Assembly (NCBI RefSeq): GCF_001039355.2
Contig: NW_019775454.1
Span: 243,476-307,475 of the forward strand
DNA: 64,000 nucleotides
Source of the DNA: Lingula anatina
Taxonomy: Eukaryota > Brachiopoda > Lingulata > Lingulida > Lingulidae
Direction of reading: 5' to 3'
Below the pieces are notes generated by a model, which was given only the letters and a program-made list of their open reading frames with translations, did no database searches and was not told the origin of the DNA. Positions 56,073 through 64,000 of this stretch are shown here, piece after piece (position 1 is the stretch's first letter; the number at the start of each line of letters is the position of its first letter). Made by a program: the position numbers and the translations under genes.

Positions 56073-56604
56073 TTATAAAAAATTAATAAGAAAAATAAAA
56101 AAAATTATTAAAAATTAATAAGATCAAGTTGGATTATTTTGTTGGCTTTTTTTTTAAACATGTAGGTCAACCGTAAACTATTTCATTCCATGTTAATTCA
56201 TTAATCTAAATCTAAATTCACCTATTTGCAAAATACATTAAATAGTCTATTTATTTGTTTTCACAGTGTCTTTACATGGCTACCGAATAGAACATATTTC
56301 AGTTGGAACACAACAACACAGCAACGTTGAAGTTTTCACTAGGTTTACTTCTCACACAAAGGCTACACTAAAAGGCACGCAAGCAGAAACGGTCTTTTCG
56401 GAGTCCCTCTTAACAACGGAAAGGGTCCTGCGAACCACATATCTAGCAGGCTGAGTAGCAGCTGTGACTAACGATTGCACTTCCCCCTGTAATTTATCAG
56501 AACTACCATATGTATGCGATTTTACTCGGTTACGGGCTTAAAGGTTATATCTGTGTCCTCCTTGTACGCAAAAGATGATGTTCAAAACCTAATATTAGGG
56601 ACCT

Positions 56605-57027
56605 GCTTTTACTGATGCGACTGCGTTAGTTGTGGATCACTAGATTGCGTCTAGCGCGACAGAGTTCGAGACACAAAAAAGCATTTTTATTACTATTTTT
56701 TAAATAACAGGATTTCTGTCCCTACCTGTGAACACACAGGCCTATAGTCCCGAGGAATACATGTGACCGTTTAAATAGCAAGAAACTGGATACATCGATG
56801 GTGGCGTTGATAAGAGAAAGAATAAACGTCATACACGCCATGAAAATTGTAAGTTACTATCTTTACTTAAGCGAAAAAGATAAAAACCTCAATAAAGCTT
56901 TTAGAATAAATTGTCCCCAAAAGGGACACATTAATACCACGCCACTCAGTACCATCTCTTGCCTCAACATGAAATTCATCTCACATAAGGCGCCTTGAGA
57001 TAGAATGTAAGGCGCCATATAAGAATC

Positions 57028-57066
<39 letters not shown>
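56605..57066 (+). mobile_element. tRNA-derived SINE-like element with (TTA)n tail
   Basis: An A-box-like TGCGTTAGTTGTGG and a B-box-like GAGTTCGAGACAC (about 56620-56675) resemble a tRNA gene promoter. The 3' end GGCGCCTTGAGATAGAATGT then GGCGCCATATAAGAATC and (TTATTA)n matches the L2-type tail widespread in animal SINEs. The middle is diverged or interrupted. Confidence 0.6.
57027..57066. repeat. (ATT)n microsatellite
   Basis: About 13 units forming the tail of the SINE-like element. Confidence 0.95.
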
Positions 57067-57068
<2 letters not shown>

Positions 57069-57756
57069 AGACCCGTCTTGCTTGACTGGTATCTAGGCCG
57101 GCGTCTCACCTAAAGGTATCTGACTTATTTAACAGTTGCTGTTCTGCGCCAGGTTCTTATTTCTTAATTCTCATTTCCTTCTAATCGAAGTTGTCTTTTA
57201 TCTAAGGAAAACATTTGGGTCCCCTCACATTGCTTTCTCAATACATGGTCTAGCCACCTTTATCTCCTAACCTTTATTACAGATGATTGATACCAATTTA
57301 AGTCTCCAAACAACTTACCATAAAGAGTGAAAAAAATTTTTTTTAAATATTTTTGCTTTGTCAGGGTATCGGATATAGTTTGCCTTGGTGATAAAGGAAA
57401 AAGATTTCAAATATCCAGAAAAACAATGTAAAGGTCAAATGTGGCTTGTAACCCTGTTTTGCCTGGTGCATCCACTGTGTATTACCACACGAGTAGCATA
57501 CTAAGCGTCACCTTCATGCAGGATTTCATGCAATAAACTTATCTAGACAAGCTTAGGGTCGACCTCAAGGTTCCTCAAGGTACAATAATTTGTATCTATT
57601 ATGAATCTATTATGTTAGGTTATTTCCTTATCTCCTTTGAATCTATTCTGTTAGGTTATTTCACTATAGTAGGTCTACCGTTACAGCTTGATGATTGTGG
57701 TGTAAGATAGTTTGGTGGTAGGTTATCACTGCCTGATCTATACAGACCGTATCAAC

Positions 57757-57793
57757 ATGTCGCAGGGGTTTGAGGAGATATTGAAGGGTGTTG
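57757..57793 (+). CDS. SLC22 copy B exon 1
   Basis: Encodes MSQGFEEILKGV plus a split Gly codon, GTGAGT donor. Same 37-base length as copies A and C. Confidence 0.9.
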
Positions 57794-60700
57794 GTGAGTT
57801 TTAATATACAAGCATTTACAACTTACATGGCAAACATTCTGGTTCATATTTCCAAAAGTGAAAAAAGAAGAAGAATTATAAAAAGAAGTTGTCAAATCTT
57901 CTATATGTACGAGTAAATAATGAATCTGAAATAAAATGCACATTCATGAAATATGTTGGATGGGAAGGGGTTATGAATTTGCCTCTTTATGTATTGTGTG
58001 TACATGCTGCTATCATCTGAGTCTAGATAATGAATTCTTGGCTAAACTGAAGTTGATTTATCAAAATGAGTTTCTTTCGTTTTTAACAGGCGTTATTGGC
58101 CGTAAACAAATCGAGGTATTTTTTCTTGTGAGTCTGGCTGATGTCATGACGTCATGGACCATTTTAATACCAATTTTCATTGGTGCACAGCCCGAATGGA
58201 TATGCCCATCTGATTCAAATGGCACATCGTCATGGAGCAATGGAAGTCACCGTGAGGATGCACACGACGACGTTTCGAAAATTTTAGCGGGGAATCTTTC
58301 AACAACAAATAGCACCAAAAACATGTGTTCAGCAGATAACAATATTTGTTCTGGTATAACGTATACCTCCCCTTTTACATCAATGGTTACAGAGGTAAAT
58401 TGTTTCCAGAGAATCAGAGATGCTGCTTGCTTTAGAATGGAATTGATATCAATATTTAGTTATTTCAAAGCGCAAGCGAACACAACCGACAGAAATTTCA
58501 TATTTGGTTTTTCTTTGTGTCTGATCTTCTGTGCGTACCATTTCTTCATCTTCTTAAAGTAGTTTTCTGTCATACAGCCATTTTTAAATTGGTTAGTCCA
58601 AAGATACTAAAATATGTTATACATATTTCATACATTGTCTTATACCCAGGTATACGATATATATATTTCTTGACGAAAGTACCCTACCAAGTTTCGTTTA
58701 TAAATCTTTCCAGTGGAACCTTGTCTGTGATTTGGAATATGTCAGCGACATCATCACAACAATCCAAATGGCTGGGTTATTTTTTGGGGCCCTTGCTATC
58801 AGCCAGTTGTCGGACATGTTCGGCAGGAAGCCTGTTTGGTACGCAGCCCTTACTGTCAATTCAATCGTTGGCTTCGCTAGCGCATTTGCACCTAGATGGG
58901 AAGTGATGGCGGCCATGCGCTTTATTAATGGAATGTGCGCTGGAGGTAATGAAAGTGAAGGTGCAATGTAAAAGGATAAATGCAGTTGTGAGGCAGTTAC
59001 ATTTTTTGCTCCGAGTCGTAGATGCCGCTGCTGCTGTGAGCATCATGTCAGCTGTACTGTGTGGCAGCACATTCAAGTAATTTTGTTGGTTAAAAAGATA
59101 ATGAAAAATAAATTTTAATACTCGATCTTACGTTGAAGCTGAGACAATTTTGAAAATGAATGATGAGAAAGCGCTGCCGACCTTCCTTGTAATAGTTTAA
59201 CCTATGAACGCTTGTCACGCGATTTCCCCTCCTACATTACACAATGTCTATTTCTGCTGTATGCAAGGAAAATGTGATATGCATATGTTGAGAAAGTGTC
59301 AATGAAAAGTATGTTGGCTACTGATAGACCTTATATTTATTCTAGCTGCCAGTACAGTATAAATATGTTACGGGGCATTAAAAACTCAAGTAAAAAATAA
59401 TTTGCAATAGGGCACAACAATATTCCGAGTAGGAGTCTTCGAAGGAGACCCAATTATGGAAATAACTGCTATTAGGTCTTTTTTATTCCAGGTTTATTGC
59501 TCGTTAGCTTTGCCTGGCCCCTGGAATTTGTTGGTATCAAATGGAGAATCTATTTAAATGTTTTAAACTTGTGGACACCTGGCAGCATGCTTCTGCCGCT
59601 TTTGGCATACTACATTCGGGACTGGAAGACGTTACTGATGGTGACCACGCCATTTCCAACAGTGTTTGTGTGGTTTTTGTGGAAGTGAGTAACATATATA
59701 GATAAGGTCAATACGTTGTAAATTGATATAGTCCAAAGCTCATATGGAATTACAGTATGGCTTTTTCTTAAATGCATTTAAGTTATATAATTTTCCGAGG
59801 ATGGGTGGCGATGGGCTAGGGGAAAACTGACTGATCCAATGGTCGCTAATATTGGGCATTTTATGTATAATTTAGATTTATGCTGGAGAGTCCTCGTTGG
59901 CTTGCTATGCAAGAAAGACTAGAGGAAGCTGAAGAAGTTCTATCCATTATCGCAAAAGCAAATGGAAAATCACCTCCGAGCGTGGAAACACTCAAACAAT
60001 TCATTGAGGTAAAGGTTGACAGCCAAGCACAGCATTAAGAATCTATATTAAGTGCCATGCAATAAATCAAAAGTAAAAACAAACGCTGTGTAAAGCTGAT
60101 TCTGTGTTCATAAATGATTTGTATGTGTCCTTTTGATTCAAGGAGGAGAAAAAGAATGCGGCAAAAGCGAAAAAATTCAGCTTCTGGGACTTGTTCAGAA
60201 CCCCACAGCTGGCAAAACATACCCTAGTCCTCATGTTCCTCTGGTAAGAACTTGACTGCCAAAATTTCTTACAATTATCTTCAAAATGAATGGTTGTATC
60301 TTTTAGGGCAATTGACTTCATTTCAAACTTTAGTCAACTTGTCTGAAACAATGTACCTGTCAGACTTGTAGACTATGTTTCTTTACCAAAACTTAAGCTG
60401 GAAGATTGACCAAAATCCTACAAAAAAGTAAATTAATTTATACCACCTGTTAACTTCTGCCTCCTAATAGAATATTTAATGCAAGTATTTTTTGTAATCT
60501 GTATGATTTTCAACTTTCTCCACAAAGCATTCTTTGTTTCCTTATCTGTAGGTTTGTATATGGTGCAGCCTTTTATGGGATATCTCTTAATGTGAAAAAT
60601 CTTCCTGGTGACAAGTACTTAAATTCGTTTCTCTTGGCAGCTGTTGAAATACCTGCTCTAGCGGTTGCTCTTGTCTGTGGTATTTGGTATGTTTATTGCG

Positions 60701-62123
60701 TGGTTCCAGTGTATTGCAAAGCATCTGTAACAAAACTGGTAATGCGGAAAAAATGTGTAGTATGCTATATATTGAGGGTTGTAGCAGGACAAATGATGCA
60801 TTTAAAAATCTTTTAAGATTATTAGAAAATAATCAGTCCAAGAACCTCCATACCATGCAGTATATGCAATTAAGAATATTACACTTGTAATACCAAGAGC
60901 GTAATTGCAGGCTTGGTCGTCGTGTCACCATGTTCGGTACCTTGCTTATTGGTGGACTTGCTATATTTTCTGTACTTTTTATAGGTTTAGCAGGTAAGAA
61001 CACTGGTCTATTTAAATCTTCCATTTATAAGATAACGAATTTCATTGTAGAATAGCGTTTGGTAAAAGGCATAAATGACAGTTTTTATCGTACACTACTT
61101 ACATGCTTTTGTATTTAACGTTATTAACAACCAAATGATTTTTAAAGATTATCCTGACTTGTCACTATTCTCAACGCGAAAGTATTTATCTATGAAAATA
61201 TGCAATACGTTTTAAAAACCCACTTGCTTTAATATAGGAAAATTGGAAGAACTAAGTGTTTTGGTGACTTGTCTTTCTTTGTTGGGGAAGTGTGGCGTTA
61301 TGGCAGCCTGGAATCTGGGGTACCTTGTTACCGGGGAATTGTTTCCCACTGTCGTCAGGTGAATGCAATTAAAAAAACAAAAGTGTTTGTAATTGCGTGA
61401 AACATTCTGTGAAAAGTTTTCCTTAAATTGTCAATTTTAACACTAAGACAAAAGTAATAGTTACATAAAATGAAATCTTATAGCTTACAATATAAATGTA
61501 ATTTATTATAAGGAGTATTGGCGGAGGCGCTGCTTCCATTGCGGGTAGGGCAGGTGGAGTTACGGCACCACAGTTTGCTTCATTGGTAAGTTTGTAATAC
61601 ACTAATTTGACATTTTACATCAATTGTAGTATTAGGATAAAGACGTTAACCGTTTATCTCAAATTTTAAACAAATCTTGTGAAACAATTTTTTCTTCGAT
61701 ATAAACTGAAACTTATGGGCTTTGCGTTATTCATATATTTTCCTTTAAGTAAAAACTGGAACAAAATTTCCACTTTAAATTGTGCAGAATAGACTGGTCT
61801 TCATATAAAGTGACGTTTCTGTGGGGCATTTCCGATGTTCTGTTACAGACATGATTATGTGCATGTCTCATTGTTCATTTACATTCCCCTAGGGACGGGT
61901 GTCCCGAGAACTGCCATTCATCGTATTTGGTAGCCTGGCGGTGGTAGCTGCATTCTTTGGCCTCCTATTACCCGAAACAAAAATGCGCCGCCTTCCTGAT
62001 TCTCTCCCTGAATGGTCATGGTGCTCCAGAAAACCATACATTGAGGATGAGGTAACTTCCAGCGATAAGGAAAACGACGATATGCATGGAAAAAGCAAAG
62101 AAACGATATCGACAGATCTTTAA
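57757..62123 (+). CDS. SLC22-type organic ion transporter, copy B (span of 11 exons)
   Basis: Complete, 1644 coding bases, 547 residues, all junction phases consistent. Predicted 12-helix plasma-membrane transporter. Helix 1 is followed by a 50-60 residue extracellular loop with N-glycosylation sites (NGT, NGS, NLS, NST) and cysteines. Signatures: SQLSDMFGRKP after helix 2, FMLESPRWLA after helix 6 (first Pro of PESPRWL replaced by Leu), WLGRR before helix 9, GELFPTVVRS, GRAGGVTAPQF and LLPETKMRRLPDSL. In pattern it looks nearest to the SLC22A15/A16/A4-5 side of the family, but I cannot fix the subfamily or substrate. Confidence 0.95.
58090..58394 (+). CDS. SLC22 copy B exon 2: helix 1 and extracellular loop
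   Basis: 305 bases. Contains VIGRKQIEVFFLVSLADVMT SWTILIPIF, then the glycosylated loop and YTSPFTSMVTE. Ten codons longer than in copy A. Confidence 0.94.
58714..58945 (+). CDS. SLC22 copy B exon 3: helices 2-4
   Basis: 232 bases. Starts WNLVCDLEYVSDIITTIQMA, then GALAISQLSDMFGRKPVWYA and MRFINGMCAGG. Confidence 0.95.
59492..59684 (+). CDS. SLC22 copy B exon 4: helices 5-6
   Basis: 193 bases. Contains LLVSFAWPLEFVGIKWRIYL and YYIRDWKTLLMVTTPFPTVF. Confidence 0.95.
59876..60008 (+). CDS. SLC22 copy B exon 5
   Basis: 133 bases. Starts FMLESPRWLAMQERLEEAEE; the family has Pro before ESPRWL, here Leu. Confidence 0.95.
60143..60243 (+). CDS. SLC22 copy B exon 6
   Basis: 101 bases. Lys/Ala-rich loop, then SFWDLFRTPQLAKHTLVLMF at the entry of helix 7. 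Confidence 0.94.
60552..60686 (+). CDS. SLC22 copy B exon 7: helices 7-8
   Basis: 135 bases. Contains VYGAAFYGISLNVKNLPGDK and LLAAVEIPALAVALVCGIW. Confidence 0.95.
60911..60993 (+). CDS. SLC22 copy B exon 8: helix 9
   Basis: 83 bases. Encodes LGRRVTMFGTLLIGGLAIFS VLFIGLAG. Confidence 0.95.
61238..61358 (+). CDS. SLC22 copy B exon 9: helix 10
   Basis: 121 bases. Ends GVMAAWNLGYLVTGELFPTV VR, the SLC22 signature. Confidence 0.95.
61513..61585 (+). CDS. SLC22 copy B exon 10: helix 11
   Basis: 73 bases. Encodes SIGGGAASIAGRAGGVTAPQ FASL. This intact exon is the reference that reveals the extra bases in copy A. Confidence 0.95.
61893..62123 (+). CDS. SLC22 copy B exon 11: helix 12 and stop
   Basis: 77 codons including TAA. 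Contains LPFIVFGSLAVVAAFFGLLL PETKMRRLPDSL and a charged tail ending TISTDL. Confidence 0.94.
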   Translation, partial: GRVSRELPFIVFGSLAVVAAFFGLLLPETKMRRLPDSLPEWSWCSRKPYIEDEVTSSDKENDDMHGKSKETISTDL

Positions 62124-63187
62124 AAAATAATTGGATCTGCATTGCGCACTATATTGCTGGATTTGATAGAAGCTTGTTGTTAAGTAATGAATTCTTAATA
62201 TATATTTTATAAAAGATTGCAAAGTTCGTAGAAACCCAACAACAAGACCCAGAAGGTCGTAAAGGTGCTTGGTGCTTGAAAGACTTTTCCCTAATCTTAA
62301 AAGCGCTTTTGTTTTAAGCCTGAAATTCTACATATTTCATACATGTTTATGTTTCTATTATATCGATATTTTAAAGCCTTACTAATATACATGTATGCGT
62401 GTGTGTGTAGAGGGGGGGGGTGTATAGCAAATTATTTCATATGTCTTTATGGTCTCAAACCTCTCGAAATACTTTTAAATTGTATTTTATCTAATGTATA
62501 AGCCTATGATTTCGCTTGAGGGACGCCTGGTATAAGCTGAGGATGAGGTTGGAGAATTGGAGAGCACCGAACGTTGTGATTTTGATAACGTTAAAAGCTA
62601 TCTAATTTCAACATTATTTTAATTAATTCGTAACAAGCCTCCATTGTTCTGATATGAATTGATCTGTCTAGTGATGTTAGTCAACTTGAAGAAATGTTTA
62701 ACTGTTCAATTTCTACACTACTGAAAATGTACCTGTAAAAGCTTTCGCCCCAACACTTAGGACTTCATAAGGCACACTAAAGCCAGGAGTGTATAGTAAG
62801 CATTCTAGTGAGCAGTTCTTGTAATACTGCCCAGATGCGAGACAAGTGTTGCCTCCCCCGTCCTTGCTCAGTAAGGGTCTCTTGGCCCTAGTGTAAATAA
62901 ACTCCTTCACCCCCCCCCCATTGAACCCCAGGGCGTATTCATTATATACTGTCTCATAAATTTAGTGCGACTTTTATTTCCTCAATATTGACTATTCATA
63001 ATAATATTCTTTTAAAACTACATTCATCCAGTATACAGAATGTAGAATATTTTAATTTTTACAGTTCACAATATTTTTATAGGGTTTATAGTTTATAGAC
63101 ACCAACTTCGTCTTTTGAATTATTATTGTGATATTACTCATGTATCAATTTGACATTGTACACAGCATGTAAACTGCGTTTTGAGGG

Positions 63188-63193
63188 AATAAA
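63188..63193 (+). terminator. Possible polyadenylation signal of SLC22 copy B
   Basis: AATAAA about 1.07 kb after the stop codon, followed by an ATA-rich run. A nearer AATAAA occurs around 62895. Neither is confirmed. Confidence 0.25.
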
Positions 63194-63639
63194 TGCAATA
63201 ATAATAATAATAATAGTATTGTTAAATTACATTGATCCTGTGCAAGGTAACTAGTACTTTATTTTGAAACAACTGTTTTTTATTATGTAAACAATTAAAA
63301 AAAATGAAAGAAACGACCGTGCAGGTTAAAATATTTATTTTTTTTAATTCAAAGTAGGAAATTTCAGAACTGTTTGAAAAAATTTTTGACATACCTCATT
63401 ATTAAAAAGTGTTGACAATGACCCGTAAAGTATATTCTAGATTTTTCAAATTCTGATAATATAAATGCAATGAACAAGTAGTTTCATTGTTTCTGATACG
63501 CTTTCTGATGCCACACACTAAGAAAAAAAAAACACGCTTGATTATAAAATCATATCACGTGTATGAAATCATTTGTATTCACAGAGAGATTTTACTTCAG
63601 ATTGATGAATTGATGATTGTCTGAGGAAAAACGATGCAA

Positions 63640-63833
63640 TCATGCATTAAAACGAGCATGTTGCGCATTTTGTATGCCTGAACACGCAAATCGGGTTCGT
63701 CCCCTTCTCGAGGACAACTGATATGCCAAGAATTCTGGATCACGATCACTGACGAAGTTTTTATCACTGACCACTGACGTGCTCATGATCATTTCGCCAT
63801 TCTCCTAGTTTGCTTCTTGCCACACATCACAAC
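63640..63833 (+). promoter_or_regulatory. Promoter-proximal region of SLC22 copy C
   Basis: Resembles the region upstream of copy A, including ATCACTGACGA, GACCACTGACG, CATGATCATTTCGCCA and CACATCACAACATGGC. Transcription start not identifiable. Confidence 0.45.
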
Positions 63834-63870
63834 ATGGCTGAAGGATTCGATCGCATCCTAAGCGATATTG
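63834..63870 (+). CDS. SLC22-type transporter, copy C, first coding exon only
   Basis: Encodes MAEGFDRILSDI plus a split Gly codon, GTAAGTAG donor. Near-identical to copy A exon 1 and followed by matching intron sequence. The rest of the gene lies beyond the right edge. Confidence 0.85.
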
Positions 63871-64000
63871 GTAAGTAGTTATTTGTAACCAACGGTTAAC
63901 ATTCGTACAGCAACTGTAGTTATCAGGCATCGCTAGTAATGAAAAATGTACATATGTAGGCAATGTATTCTCTGCTATGACTGTAAAAAAAAAAAAAAAA

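Larger units (their letters stand above)
55097..57756. other. Spacer between SLC22 copies A and B
   Basis: Holds the copy A 3' untranslated region, repeat R1 copy b and a SINE-like element. An unassigned open frame at 56266-56454 shows no known motif. Confidence 0.5.
62124..63833. other. Spacer between SLC22 copies B and C
   Basis: 3' untranslated sequence of copy B, short poly-G (about 62411-62420) and poly-C (about 62911-62919) runs, an (ATA)n run near 63196-63214, then the promoter region of copy C. No gene seen. Confidence 0.6.

Noticed and set aside
1-64000. CRISPR arrays, prokaryotic operons, rRNA or tRNA genes
   Set aside because: None seen; the intron-rich gene structure is eukaryotic and the only tRNA-like sequence belongs to a SINE.

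Overview
This window is animal nuclear DNA. Genes are split into many short exons with GT..AG introns, introns are AT-rich, and decayed transposons are scattered through introns and spacers. The protein 4.1, cystinosin and SLC22 genes, with L2/CR1-, Tc1/mariner- and Penelope-like debris, fit a marine invertebrate, possibly an invertebrate deuterostome such as an echinoderm or hemichordate. That placement is inference; no single feature proves it. I called exons by eye from reading frame, splice signals, phase agreement between neighbours, and recalled family conservation.

Layout. (1) About 0.3-31.6 kb, minus strand: a protein 4.1 / coracle gene, 25 coding exons found, two of which are alternatives. 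A noncoding first exon probably lies near 34.7 kb. The extreme C-terminal domain runs off the left edge. The gene encodes FERM lobes F1-F3, a FERM-adjacent (FA) segment present as two tandem and apparently mutually exclusive exons, then a long tail of eleven phase-0 exons. (2) 37.5-42.1 kb, minus strand: a complete nine-exon cystinosin gene (CTNS, 411 residues), the lysosomal proton/cystine exporter. (3) 44.9-64 kb, plus strand: a tandem array of SLC22-type (major facilitator) transporters. Copy A (44.9-55.1 kb) has an apparent 2-base frameshift in exon 10. Copy B (57.8-62.1 kb) is intact at 547 residues. Copy C has only its first coding exon before the window ends. A and B have identical intron phases and nearly identical exon lengths; A and C also share promoter-proximal and intron-1 sequence.

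Transposons explain most of the rest. A 2.5-kb DNA transposon (20131-22636) in a protein 4.1 intron has 29-bp terminal inverted repeats, a 4-bp GAAA target duplication and an internal family of motifs around TAACCTCCGTTACG. I cannot place it in a named superfamily, and it is the best candidate for something undescribed. A Tc1/mariner relic (43447-44628) sits between CTNS and SLC22 copy A. An L2/CR1-like reverse-transcriptase relic in intron 1 of copy A is split by two MITEs whose insertion sites can be read to the base. A second Tc1-like relic (52849-53891) in intron 8 of copy A itself contains a foldback insertion with a hammerhead-ribozyme-like core.

The three gene groups have no obvious shared pathway; cystinosin and the SLC22 proteins are both small-molecule transporters, while protein 4.1 links membrane proteins to the cortical cytoskeleton. 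One exact 85-bp duplication ends at an N (31408) and looks like an assembly join.
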